This document shows, piece by piece, positions 24,665-33,689 of a stretch of 64,000 nt of DNA. The first letter of the stretch is position 1. Each line of letters begins with the position of its first letter. Below the pieces are notes generated by a model. It did not search any database, had not been told where the DNA came from, and was given only the letters and a program-made list of their open reading frames with translations. A program made the position numbers and the translations under genes. Source of the stretch: JBEKTW01 sp963727845 (lineage in GTDB: Bacteria; Bacteroidota; Ignavibacteria; UBA10030; SZUA-254); the NCBI GenBank assembly GCA_963727845.1, contig CAVSHI010000003.1, positions 496,001-560,000 on the forward strand, given 5' to 3'.

Positions 24665-25825
24665 ATGAAAATTCATGAGTATCAGGCAAAAGAGATCCTG
24701 AAAGGTTTCGGGGTCGCGGTGCCGAATGGCGGCCCGGCATTTTCTGCGGAGGAAGCGGTAAGAATTGCCGAGAATCTTGGTGGAAGCGCATGGGTCGTGA
24801 AAGCACAGATTCATGCAGGCGGCCGCGGCAAAGGCGGTGGGGTCAAGGTCGCGAAGAGCCTGGACCACGTCCGGACATTCGCATTCCAGATCCTTGGCAT
24901 GCGCCTTGTCACTCATCAAACGGGTCCGGAAGGCAAAATCGTCAAGCGACTGCTTGTTGAGCAGGGCATCTCGATTGCGAAAGAGTTGTACGTAGGCATT
25001 ACCCTCGACCGCGCGAAATCGCAAAACGTGGTCATGGCATCGACAGAAGGCGGGGTTGAAATTGAAAAAGTTGCCGCCGAGACGCCGCACCTGATTCTCA
25101 AGGAAACGGTAAACCCGACGATCGGGCTCCGCGAATTTCAAGCAAGAAAACTGGTCTTCGGACTCGGGCTCACCGGCGATGCCTTCAAGAATGCAGTTAA
25201 ATTTTTGCTGGCGCTCTACCGGGCATACGACGAGTCCGATGCCACGCTCGCGGAAATCAACCCTCTCGTCCTGACCACAGACGGGCAGATCCTTGCGCTC
25301 GACGCGAAAATGAATTTCGACGACAACGCACTTTATCGCCATCCCGATATTATCCGGATGCGCGACCTCGATGAGGAGGAACCTCTCGAAATCGAGGCAT
25401 CAAGGTACAATTTGAATTACATCAAGCTCGACGGCAACGTCGGCTGCATGGTCAATGGCGCCGGACTTGCCATGGCCACGATGGACATCATAAAACTTGC
25501 AGGCGGCGAGCCCGCGAACTTCCTCGACGTCGGTGGCGGAGCAAACGTGGAAACTGTTTCCAACGGCTTCAAGATCATTCTTTCGGACAAGAACGTTAAA
25601 GCGGTGCTCGTCAACATTTTTGGCGGCATTGTGCGGTGCGACCGCGTTGCAAACGGCATCGTTGAGGCTGCAAGGAACGTCCAGGTCAATGTCCCCGTTG
25701 TCGTCCGGCTCGAAGGAACGAACGCCAAGGAAGCACGGGAAATCCTCGCCCATTCTGGCCTGAATTTTGCGGTCGCTACCAGTCTGCAGGATGCAGCCCA
25801 GCGAGTAGTGGCAGCGTTGAGATAG
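24665..25825 (+). CDS. sucC: succinate-CoA ligase (ADP-forming) subunit beta
   Basis: 386 residues, typical length. The ATP-grasp half is at the N-terminus (MKIHEYQAKEILKGFGV, KAQIHAGGRGKGGGVKVAKS, EINPLVLTTDGQILALDAKM) and the CoA-ligase-type domain follows (GNVGCMVNGAGLAMATMDII, NFLDVGGGAN, VNIFGGIVRCDRVANGI). With the alpha subunit it converts succinyl-CoA to succinate with ATP formation in the TCA cycle. sucD is not adjacent, which is somewhat unusual. The start codon is preceded directly by tctcaat repeats, with no Shine-Dalgarno sequence. Confidence 0.96.
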   Translation: MKIHEYQAKEILKGFGVAVPNGGPAFSAEEAVRIAENLGGSAWVVKAQIHAGGRGKGGGVKVAKSLDHVRTFAFQILGMRLVTHQTGPEGKIVKRLLVEQGISIAKELYVGITLDRAKSQNVVMASTEGGVEIEKVAAETPHLILKETVNPTIGLREFQARKLVFGLGLTGDAFKNAVKFLLALYRAYDESDATLAEINPLVLTTDGQILALDAKMNFDDNALYRHPDIIRMRDLDEEEPLEIEASRYNLNYIKLDGNVGCMVNGAGLAMATMDIIKLAGGEPANFLDVGGGANVETVSNGFKIILSDKNVKAVLVNIFGGIVRCDRVANGIVEAARNVQVNVPVVVRLEGTNAKEAREILAHSGLNFAVATSLQDAAQRVVAALR

Positions 25826-26005
25826 GCGGGTAGTGGCAGGGTTGAGATGATGAGAAAGGCGGGTGGGGGCCGGGTTGAGAAAGGCGGGTAGTAGCAAGGG
25901 TTGAGAAAGGCGGGCAGTGGCAAGAGTCAGAAAGGCTGGTGGTTGCAACGGTGAGATCGTGAGATAGACGAGTATTGGCGGCGTTGAGATGGTAAGGAGG
26001 CGGAT
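25826..26005. repeat. degenerate gttgagaaaggcgggtagtgg tandem repeats
   Basis: About seven imperfect units of 24-33 bp containing gttgaga and ggcgggtagtgg run from the sucC stop to the four-helix-bundle start codon. The gttgaga core is the complement of the tctcaac core repeated downstream at 26361-26524 and upstream at 24589-24664. Units are unequal and have no unique spacers, so this is not a CRISPR array. Confidence 0.65.
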
Positions 26006-26314
26006 GTGCACAAGCTTAAGGAACTGAAGGTTTATCAAAAAGCTCTGGATTTTACTGCATTGGTCAGACAGACGACCAAATCATTTCCAAGAGATGAACT
26101 ATTTGTACTCGCTGTTCAATTCCGTCGTGCTGCTGATTCGATCGTGCTCAATATCGCTGAGGGGGCCGGTAACTCGTCGAGAAAGGAATTTTGCAAGTTC
26201 CTCGATTACTCAATTCGGTCAGGTTTTGAATGCATCGGTTGCACAGATATTGCGTTGTTGAACAAGTACATTAATCAAGAATCACATGACAAGATTGTGT
26301 CTGACGTTCCGTGA
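26006..26314 (+). CDS. four-helix-bundle (S23/23S rRNA intervening-sequence-type) protein, frameshifted C-terminus
   Basis: 102 residues start at GTG 26006. KELKVYQKALDFTALVRQTT, FPRDELFVLAVQFRRAADSI, NIAEGAGNSSRKEFCKFLDY and a final helix match the small four-helix-bundle family first known as 23S rRNA intervening-sequence proteins; it is related to Avd of diversity-generating retroelements. The reading frame ends SDVP-stop, but one base later the next frame continues EIIAMLDGLQKRLRN to a TAA at 26358-26360, which is the normal end of this family. A one-base insertion near 26311 is therefore likely, giving a truncated protein. The gene is not inside an rRNA gene here. Complementary repeat tracts flank it on both sides. 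Confidence 0.75.
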   Translation: MHKLKELKVYQKALDFTALVRQTTKSFPRDELFVLAVQFRRAADSIVLNIAEGAGNSSRKEFCKFLDYSIRSGFECIGCTDIALLNKYINQESHDKIVSDVP

Positions 26315-26360
26315 GATTATAGCAATGCTTGATGGCTTACAAAAACGGTTAAGAAACTAA

Positions 26361-26524
26361 TCTTAATTATCTCAACATCTTATTTATCTCATCATCTCAC
26401 AATCTCAACTTTCTCAATATCTTATAGTCTCAACATCTCATTATCTCATATACTTATTGTCTTCTTCTCATAATCTCAACTACTTAACTATCGAACTATT
26501 CAACCACCTAACTACCAAACTACT
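26361..26524. repeat. tctcaac-type repeats before tpiA
   Basis: Degenerate units of atctcaac, atctcatc and ttctcaat, then ctacttaact-type units, continue to the tpiA start codon. Inverted-complementary to the gttgaga repeats at 25826-26005. Confidence 0.6.
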
Positions 26525-27295
26525 ATGCGAAAAAAGCTAATCGCCGGCAACTGGAAAATGAACAAAGACTTCCACGAAACCGCGGTGCTGGTGAACGAAC
26601 TCAAAGAGCGGCTCAAAGATTTCAAAAAGGAGGCCGGTATCATCATCTGCCCTCCCTTCACTTCCCTCATTGTTGCAAAGTCGCTCATCAATGATTCAGC
26701 GATGAAGCTCGGAGCCCAGAACATGTCGCAGCACGACGAAGGCGCCTACACCGGAGAAATTGCTGCGAAGATGCTACGGACAATCGGTTGCGACTATGTC
26801 ATCCTCGGCCATTCCGAACGACGCCAGTTCTTTGGCGAGACCAACGAACTCGTCAACGTGAAAGTGAAACAAGCGCTGAAGAATTCTCTGACGCCGATCG
26901 TGTGCGTCGGCGAAACTCTCGAAGAACGTGAAGGAGGCGTCACCGACCGCATTATTACCACGCAGGTGAAAGGTGTGCTGAATGAGCTTACTTCTGAGGA
27001 AGTGGAAAAGTGCGTCATTGCCTACGAGCCGGTGTGGGCAATCGGAACCGGCAAGACTGCAACGCCCGACCAGGCGAATCAGGCGCACAAGCTCATCCGG
27101 AAACTCGTGGGTCAATTGTACTCCTGGGCGATTGCGGAGAAGATCGTTATTCAATACGGAGGTAGCGTCAACGACAAAAACGCGGTGGAATTGCTGTCGC
27201 AGACCGATATTGACGGCGCGCTCGTGGGCGGGGCGAGCCTGAAGTCTGATGCGTTTGTCAAAATCGTACAGGCGGCAGTAGAATCGCAGAAATAG
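26525..27295 (+). CDS. tpiA: triose-phosphate isomerase
   Basis: 256 residues, normal length. The active-site elements are all visible: GNWKMN with Lys11, LGHSERR with the electrophilic His, AYEPVWAIGTGKTATP with the general-base Glu and the flexible loop, and the phosphate-binding QYGGSVNDKNA and LVGGASL. It interconverts dihydroxyacetone phosphate and glyceraldehyde 3-phosphate in the cytosol. It lies alone, behind the repeat tract; no glycolytic neighbour is present. Confidence 0.97.
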   Translation: MRKKLIAGNWKMNKDFHETAVLVNELKERLKDFKKEAGIIICPPFTSLIVAKSLINDSAMKLGAQNMSQHDEGAYTGEIAAKMLRTIGCDYVILGHSERRQFFGETNELVNVKVKQALKNSLTPIVCVGETLEEREGGVTDRIITTQVKGVLNELTSEEVEKCVIAYEPVWAIGTGKTATPDQANQAHKLIRKLVGQLYSWAIAEKIVIQYGGSVNDKNAVELLSQTDIDGALVGGASLKSDAFVKIVQAAVESQK

Positions 27296-27343
27296 GCCTG
27301 GCTTACATGGGAGGCCGGCCGCAAGGCTGGCTTTCCCGCTGTA

Positions 27344-27370
27344 CCCCGCTTCCCCCGATGGATAGCGGGG
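27344..27370. repeat. short palindrome after tpiA
   Basis: CCCCGCT (27344-27350) and AGCGGGG (27364-27370). It lacks a T-tract, so it is probably a palindromic repeat rather than a terminator. Confidence 0.35.
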
Positions 27371-27417
27371 AAAGGCTGTCTTCCTTCAAGATTTTCTTCA
27401 TATCCTTCACATATTCA

Positions 27418-27448
27418 TTGCTTTCCGCTTCATTTTTTGTTATATTTA
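27418..27448 (+). promoter_or_regulatory. possible promoter of the GH2-like gene
   Basis: TTG (27418-27420), 20 bases, then TATATTTA (27441-27448), resembling the Bacteroidota -33/-7 pattern. It is about 90 bases before the TTG start codon. Confidence 0.3.
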
Positions 27449-27537
27449 ACAGGGAAATTGCCCTTTTCGGGCCAAATTAGACACCTGACAAGAGTCAGAG
27501 ACTCATAGATATCGATATCAACTCATATAGACTCGCC

Positions 27538-30114
27538 TTGCGCAGGTTTTCTCACACCGCGCTGATTTTCACCCTCCTTTCCACAGCGGGATTCTCACAG
27601 GCAAGATTCTTTGAAAATGGTCAGGCGACGCGAACCGGACCCGATGCCGGCATGTTTCCCGACACGCCGACTCGAACCAAAATAGACCTCTCCGGCGAGT
27701 GGCATTATTCAACCGACGGAAAAGAGTGGCGGACGGTCACGGTCCCGAGCGCGTACGATTGGACCGGGAAAGTCACTTTTCGACGGACATTCGACATCAC
27801 CCCCGAGATGCTTGACAGGTACTCCTTCTCTCTTGTCGCCTACGGCATCAATTACCAGTGCGACGTGACCATCAACGGAAACTTCGTCGGGCGTCATACG
27901 GGCGGCTACTCCTCCTTCGTGCAACCCGTCCCCCAGAATACATTACAGGTGGGAAAAGAAAACACGATTCAGATTTCGGTCGATAATGAGCTGACACCGA
28001 GGACGACATTTCCGCTGCGCCAACAGGTGGGCGCATGGAGAACATACGGCGGGATCTTTCGCGACATTTACTTCCTTGCCACACCGAAATTATTTGTCGA
28101 GCTGGCGGAGGCAAAAACCAGTCTCGCCGCCGACCGCTCGTCAGCAACCATCGGCGTTCACGCGGAGATTATGGACCGCGGTTCCGGAATCAAGTCCGAG
28201 GCAAACTCATTCATCGGCTTTCAGGTTGAAGCCTTCGATAAATTGAGCGGCAATCTCACCGGTCAGGGCGGCGTCGTTCCGTTTGTTCCCCAGGCGAATA
28301 AGCCGGTTCCCGTGAACGGACAGGTCTCTATCGGCACACTGAAATTGTGGTCGCCGGAAGTCCCCGATCTGTATGTCTTGAAATGCCGGATCGTGCGAGT
28401 CGTGAACAAGGAAGTCACGTTGCTCGATGAGTATGATTTTGATTTCGGCGTACGGGAATTGCGGTGGGGAGACGGTAAACTTTACGTCAACAATACACTC
28501 ACGCCTCTGAAAGGGATTTTGTGGCACGAAGACCACCCGAGTTTTGGATCTGCAATGACATACGACGCGATGGAGCGTGACATCGCCATGGTGAAATCCC
28601 TCGGGGCGAATCTCATTCGTTTCCTCTATCCTCCTCATCCCTACGTGCTCAACTTGTGTGACCGGTACGGTCTTCTCGTTATGGAGGAAATGCCTCTCGC
28701 CAACGTCCCGGGGGAAATTTTGTCAAAGGAGTATTTCCAGGATGAGGCGTTGAATTATATCAAAGAAATGGTCGCCCGCGACAGGCATCACGTGTCGATA
28801 ACAGCATGGGGAATCGGTAACGAGTTCGAGCAAACATCCTCCTCGGCGTGCGATTACGTCAACAATGCGAGAAACACGGTCAAATCGGTCGACGACCGGT
28901 ATGTGTACTTTGCAACGAACAACCTGCACGACCGGTGCTTCGAGTATGTCGACCTTGTCGTCCTCAACATCTACAGCGACGACGTAAAGGAGTTCCGGGA
29001 ATTCCTGAAACAGAGTCAGTTGCAGTACCCCGATAAACCGATAATCGTCGGGAGATACGGCAAGAACATCGAACCGGACAATCAAAACGGGTACAGCGAC
29101 CCCAATTCGATGGAAGCTCAGGCCCGGTCCATCATGCTTTTTTATGATGCGATGAAGGATTCAAAAGTCGCCGGCAGCGTTCTCTGGTCGTTCAGTGATT
29201 GGCGCGATGACCGGCCCGCCCTCACGACGCATGCGAATGATCCGTATCTTCAATCAATGGGAATTGTGAGCTATGACCGCGAGAAGCGTCCCGCGTTTGA
29301 AGTTGCGCGCGCGCTCTTCAACGGAGAAAAATTGCAGGCGCTCCCCGTCGGCAATTACGCGCCGAGCGCACCGATATCCTACGTGCTCGCAGGGCTTGTG
29401 GTGCTGCTGTCATTCGCATTCCTGTACAACAGCAACCGCCGGTTCCGTGAGTGTGTCAACCGCTCGCTCTTCCGGACGTACAATTTTTTTGCCGATGTGC
29501 GCGACCAGAGGGTCATTGCGATGACCCATTCTCTTTTCCTGGCGGCTGTTGTCTCGGTGACATGGGCAATCATACTCTCGAGCATCTTCTCCCATTACCG
29601 GGAAAGCATCCTGTGGGACAACATCCTCAGTCAGTTCATGAGTGATCCGTTGAAAGCATGGTTCGTTCAATTGGTGTGGCATCCGACAATGTTCATTCTT
29701 GTCATTTCGGGACTTGTTTTATTGAAAATTCTCTTCCTGATCGCACTGGTAAAAATTCTCGCCATGATTGTGCGGACACATGTCTACATGTATCATGCAG
29801 TATCCATCACAGTCTGGTCCATGTTGCCGTATGTCATTCTCATTCCGCTCGCCATGATTCTCTACCGCATTATGGAAAGCGAAATGTACGTTCTTCCGGT
29901 GGCCGTTTTGCTGGTCATCGTGAACGCGTGGGTGTTCATGAGATTGCTCAAAGGCGTGTCAATCATTTACGATGCATTTCCGCTGAAAGTCTACGCAGTG
30001 GGGATTTTGCTGGTTCTCGTTTGCGTAACTGCGTTATACGGATACTTTGATTATACGCGGTCGACATCCATTTATCTGAAATATCTTTTCCAATCAGTTC
30101 ACCCCTCCATGTAA
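27538..30114 (+). CDS. GH2-like protein with substituted nucleophile, fused to a multi-TM domain
   Basis: 858 residues from TTG 27538; no ATG exists between the preceding in-frame stop and the signal peptide (ALIFTLLSTAGFSQA). Order: GH2 sugar-binding domain (about 50-185; INYQCDVTINGNFVGRHTGG), immunoglobulin-like domain (about 190-310), TIM barrel (about 315-600). The acid/base Glu is present in WGIGNEFEQ (E429), but the strand that normally ends in the nucleophile (isEyG) reads IIVGRYG, with Arg506 in place of Glu. The C-terminal part (from about 615) has five or more membrane helices reminiscent of Yip1-type domains. It may be a non-hydrolytic sensor or binding protein at the membrane. 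The smc gene follows by 9 bp. Confidence 0.8.
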   Translation: MRRFSHTALIFTLLSTAGFSQARFFENGQATRTGPDAGMFPDTPTRTKIDLSGEWHYSTDGKEWRTVTVPSAYDWTGKVTFRRTFDITPEMLDRYSFSLVAYGINYQCDVTINGNFVGRHTGGYSSFVQPVPQNTLQVGKENTIQISVDNELTPRTTFPLRQQVGAWRTYGGIFRDIYFLATPKLFVELAEAKTSLAADRSSATIGVHAEIMDRGSGIKSEANSFIGFQVEAFDKLSGNLTGQGGVVPFVPQANKPVPVNGQVSIGTLKLWSPEVPDLYVLKCRIVRVVNKEVTLLDEYDFDFGVRELRWGDGKLYVNNTLTPLKGILWHEDHPSFGSAMTYDAMERDIAMVKSLGANLIRFLYPPHPYVLNLCDRYGLLVMEEMPLANVPGEILSKEYFQDEALNYIKEMVARDRHHVSITAWGIGNEFEQTSSSACDYVNNARNTVKSVDDRYVYFATNNLHDRCFEYVDLVVLNIYSDDVKEFREFLKQSQLQYPDKPIIVGRYGKNIEPDNQNGYSDPNSMEAQARSIMLFYDAMKDSKVAGSVLWSFSDWRDDRPALTTHANDPYLQSMGIVSYDREKRPAFEVARALFNGEKLQALPVGNYAPSAPISYVLAGLVVLLSFAFLYNSNRRFRECVNRSLFRTYNFFADVRDQRVIAMTHSLFLAAVVSVTWAIILSSIFSHYRESILWDNILSQFMSDPLKAWFVQLVWHPTMFILVISGLVLLKILFLIALVKILAMIVRTHVYMYHAVSITVWSMLPYVILIPLAMILYRIMESEMYVLPVAVLLVIVNAWVFMRLLKGVSIIYDAFPLKVYAVGILLVLVCVTALYGYFDYTRSTSIYLKYLFQSVHPSM

Positions 30115-30123
30115 AGGAACGCC

Positions 30124-33100
30124 ATGTATCTGTCAAATCTTGAAATAATCGGATTCAAGTCGTTCGCGCAGCGTGTCAATTTGAAGTACGATGCGGGCGT
30201 GACGGCGATTGTCGGTCCGAACGGCTGCGGAAAGACGAATATCGTCGACGCAATCCGATGGGCGCTGGGTGAACAACGGTACAGCACGCTCCGCAGTGAT
30301 ACGATGGAAGACGTCATCTTCAACGGCACAAAGAACCGCAAGCCCCTCGGCCTGGCGGAAGTTTCGCTGACGATACAAAACACCAAGGGCATCCTGCCGA
30401 CGGAATACTCTGAAGTGACTATCACGCGCAGGGTGTTCCGCTCGGGTGAGAGCGAATATCTCCTGAACAAAGTCCCCTGCCGGCTGAAGGACATCCTGGA
30501 TCTGTTTATGGACACCGGCATGGGCGCGGATGCCTATTCGGTCATCGAGCTCAAGATGGTGGAAACGATCCTCAGCGACAAAACCGACGAACGGAGAAGG
30601 CTTTTTGAGGAAGCCGCCGGCGTCACGAAATACAAGTTCCGCCGGAAGGCAGCCATCCGGAAACTCGATAGCGTTCAGCAGGATCTCGTGCGGGTCAACG
30701 ACATTGTGAAGGAGGTTCAAAAAACCGTCAATTCGCTGGAACGCCAGGCAAAGAAAGCGGAACAGTACAACGATGTGTCCCAGCGGTTGAAGACACTCCA
30801 GGTCGACCTTCTCGAACGCGAATTTGCTTACATCCACACACGCCTGGAGCCACTTGAACAGAAGTACGGGCTTGCCGCATCCGACAAAACCAAAATCGAT
30901 GAAACACTTCAGCTCGAAGAAGACCAACTCGACCGATTGCGTTCCGCTCTCAATGAAACAGAACGACAATTAGCAGAAGCAAATGCAATCCTGGAAAAAG
31001 AACGGGACACCCTCCATTTTCATGAGAACCAGATCCTGATTGCCAAAGAGCGGCGGGCTTCTCTGCAAAACAACCTCGAGCGCTACGAGCAGGAAAAAAC
31101 AGCGCTTTTCGCGCAGAAGGATAAGCTAGAGCAAGAATGCGCAACCCTGCGGTCGCGGGCCGAGCAGCTCGGACGCGAGGTCCAGGAGTCGCAGGCACTC
31201 TATGAACAGTCGAAGCAACATTACCTCGCGGCCGCCAAACAGGTCGAAACAACGCGTGCCCGCGTGCAATCTCTCAACGATGCAGTTCTTGGCCTTGCCC
31301 ATGCAACCGTCGAGAAGCGCGGGGAACAGGAACGTTTGAAGGCGCGGATCGACAATTTGAAAGGCCGCATAGAGCGTTCGGCCGAGGAAATCCAGTTGTA
31401 CGAGTCCGACATTCAGAAAAATGAAGAGCTCATCGCACAGCTGACGAATGAAGACCATGAACTCCGGCGCCGGTTCGTAGAATCGGAGATGCAGATGTTC
31501 GAGCAGGAAAATTCGAAAAAGCAACTGAGGGAAGAGATCGACCGGCTGCAGAAGAAAATGCTCGAGACGAAGAACGAGATCCAGCGGCGAAAAGAAAAAG
31601 CCGATTTTCTCCGCGGATTAATTGTCAGCAACGAAGGATTTTCCGAAGCGGCAAAGTATCTCCTCTCGAGTGAAAACTGGAAAAAGAAGAAACTCGCTGC
31701 CGTCGCCGATGTCGTGAAAGTCCCCGAGCCCTATCGCGTTGCCGTCGAGGCAGCGCTGGGTGAAACCGCCTCGTTTCTCATTGCCCCGCGCGAGGAAGAT
31801 GCTACCGCGGCAATCGAAGAGCTGAGAAAACAGGATAAGGGTAAGGCCACGTTCATTTGTCTGCAGCGTATTCCGAAAGTTCGCCGGTCGTCGAAGAAAA
31901 TCCGCGGGCTCACATGGGCAACCGGCGTCGTTGAAGCTCCCGCCCCGTATCGCAACCTGGTCGACTTTCTCCTGAAGGACATTGTTCTCGTCAAGACATT
32001 CCAGGAAGCAGAATCCGTTCTTCGCTCGATGACGCAGGTCTGCTGCGTCACTGAGAATGGCCAGATGGTAACCAGCGCCGGATTGGTTCGCGGCGGCGGC
32101 CAGCGGCCCGATGAAGTCGGATGGATCGGAAAAGAAGAGCAAATCGCTACACTCGTACAGGAGATCGACCAGCTGAACAACGAACTCAACGCCCTTCATG
32201 CCCAGGCCACCGCGGCAGTCCAGGCGCACGATGCGCGCGACATGCAACCGTATATCAGCGCCGTCAAGGCTATCGAGAAGGAAACGGCCGCGATAGAAAT
32301 GCGGATCGCCCAGGTAGTATTCGAGAAAAAGCGCGCACAGGACGGCATCGACCGGAACCAACAGGAACAGGGACTCCTTGAGCAGGAAATTGACGCACTC
32401 CAGCATGGACACGCGACGCTTGTGGTTGAGCTCCGCGAGCTGGAACGGCGCAAGTCGGACTCCGACGCTGAATCTGCCGTCGCCTCTCACGAGCTGGAAG
32501 TAGCCGAACTGCATCTGACCGAAGAGACGAAGGTTGTCAACGAGCTCGAAATCAAAGTCGTTCGACTTCAGAGCGATGCACGCAACACCGGGCGCGACAT
32601 CGAGCGGGCCGTTGCCACTCAATCGGACATCCAAACGACTCTCGCACGCCGCGATGAAGAAATCACATGGGCCAGAGATGAAATCTCACGCCTGAGCGCC
32701 GACGTTGAAACGCACACGAAGGAATTGGGCGATCTCGAAAATGAATTCGTTGCCCAGGAACAACGAAAACAGGAAATCGAGAACGGATACACGACCGACC
32801 GCAATGAGCTCCATCGCATAGAATTGAAGATCAAAGACGAACGCAGAATGCACGATTCATCTCTCTCTGCGGTTCACGATCTCGAGATGAAAATTTCGGA
32901 GCTGAAGTCGAACATGGAGCACCTGAAACAACGGGCTCAAGAAGAATTTAAGATCGACCTTCAGCTCAAAACGTACGCTGAGGATGAGTGGGTTGATTTT
33001 GCCCAGCTGCGGGACGAAGTGAAGAGTCTTGAGGAACGAATCCGTACTCTCGGCGCCATCAATTTTGCGGCGTTCGATGAATTCAAAACTGAAAGCGAGC

Positions 33101-33687
33101 GCTACACGTTCCTGACGCAGCAGCGCGACGACCTCATCGAGGCGGAAAAGACGCTCCTCGACACCATCGAGGAAATTAACAATACCGCACAAAGAAAGTT
33201 TCTGGAAACATTCTCAAAAATCCGCGAGAACTTCATCAAGACCTTCAAAGAATTGTTCCAGGAGGGCGACGAATGCGATCTGAAACTCGAAGAGGGCGTC
33301 GACCCGCTCGAGGCGAACATTGAGATCATTGCCAAACCGCGGGGCAAGCGGCCCACATCGATCGACCTGCTCTCGGGCGGCGAAAAAACCCTGACGGCGA
33401 TTGCCCTGCTCTTCGCAATCTACCTCGTCAAACCGAGCCCGTTTTGCATTCTCGACGAAGTGGACGCCCCGCTCGATGATTCAAACATCGACCGGTTCAC
33501 GCGGATCCTGAAAAAGTTCTCAAATAACACGCAATTTATCGTCGTCACCCACAATAAGCGGACGATGGAATCGGCCCAGGCGTTGTACGGTGTCACGATG
33601 GAGGAGGAGGGCGTGTCCAAGATCGTCACAGTTCGCTTCAATGAAGAATCGCGCGTCCAGTCTGCGATAGTCACCACCGGGTTGTAA
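30124..33687 (+). CDS. smc: chromosome segregation protein SMC
   Basis: 1187 residues, the expected size. Walker A GPNGCGKTN is at residues 31-39, followed by the Q-loop region ALGEQRYSTLRSD. Long coiled coils flank a hinge at about residues 510-660 (LSSENWKKKKLAAVADVV through VTSAGLVRGGG), and the C-terminal ATPase lobe has the signature LLSGGEKTLTAIAL and Walker B FCILDEVDAPLDDSN. SMC dimers with ScpA and ScpB compact and extrude chromosomal DNA loops. It is preceded by AAAGGA and lies 9 bp after the GH2-like gene. parAB are also in this window but 17 kb away. Confidence 0.97.
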   Translation: MYLSNLEIIGFKSFAQRVNLKYDAGVTAIVGPNGCGKTNIVDAIRWALGEQRYSTLRSDTMEDVIFNGTKNRKPLGLAEVSLTIQNTKGILPTEYSEVTITRRVFRSGESEYLLNKVPCRLKDILDLFMDTGMGADAYSVIELKMVETILSDKTDERRRLFEEAAGVTKYKFRRKAAIRKLDSVQQDLVRVNDIVKEVQKTVNSLERQAKKAEQYNDVSQRLKTLQVDLLEREFAYIHTRLEPLEQKYGLAASDKTKIDETLQLEEDQLDRLRSALNETERQLAEANAILEKERDTLHFHENQILIAKERRASLQNNLERYEQEKTALFAQKDKLEQECATLRSRAEQLGREVQESQALYEQSKQHYLAAAKQVETTRARVQSLNDAVLGLAHATVEKRGEQERLKARIDNLKGRIERSAEEIQLYESDIQKNEELIAQLTNEDHELRRRFVESEMQMFEQENSKKQLREEIDRLQKKMLETKNEIQRRKEKADFLRGLIVSNEGFSEAAKYLLSSENWKKKKLAAVADVVKVPEPYRVAVEAALGETASFLIAPREEDATAAIEELRKQDKGKATFICLQRIPKVRRSSKKIRGLTWATGVVEAPAPYRNLVDFLLKDIVLVKTFQEAESVLRSMTQVCCVTENGQMVTSAGLVRGGGQRPDEVGWIGKEEQIATLVQEIDQLNNELNALHAQATAAVQAHDARDMQPYISAVKAIEKETAAIEMRIAQVVFEKKRAQDGIDRNQQEQGLLEQEIDALQHGHATLVVELRELERRKSDSDAESAVASHELEVAELHLTEETKVVNELEIKVVRLQSDARNTGRDIERAVATQSDIQTTLARRDEEITWARDEISRLSADVETHTKELGDLENEFVAQEQRKQEIENGYTTDRNELHRIELKIKDERRMHDSSLSAVHDLEMKISELKSNMEHLKQRAQEEFKIDLQLKTYAEDEWVDFAQLRDEVKSLEERIRTLGAINFAAFDEFKTESERYTFLTQQRDDLIEAEKTLLDTIEEINNTAQRKFLETFSKIRENFIKTFKELFQEGDECDLKLEEGVDPLEANIEIIAKPRGKRPTSIDLLSGGEKTLTAIALLFAIYLVKPSPFCILDEVDAPLDDSNIDRFTRILKKFSNNTQFIVVTHNKRTMESAQALYGVTMEEEGVSKIVTVRFNEESRVQSAIVTTGL

Positions 33688-33689
33688 CG

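Noticed and set aside
25826..26005. CRISPR-like repeats
   Set aside because: Units are unequal and degenerate with no unique spacers and no cas genes nearby; better described as a degenerate tandem repeat.
26006..26314. Diversity-generating retroelement (Avd homologue)
   Set aside because: No reverse transcriptase, template or variable repeat lies in the window; the gene fits the plain four-helix-bundle family.
27344..27370. Terminator after tpiA
   Set aside because: The CCCCGCT/AGCGGGG stem has no following T-tract on either strand.
31618..32634. Long minus-strand open frame (338 codons) inside smc
   Set aside because: Antisense of a GC-rich coiled-coil gene; smc is unmistakable on the plus strand and the antisense product has no recognisable fold.
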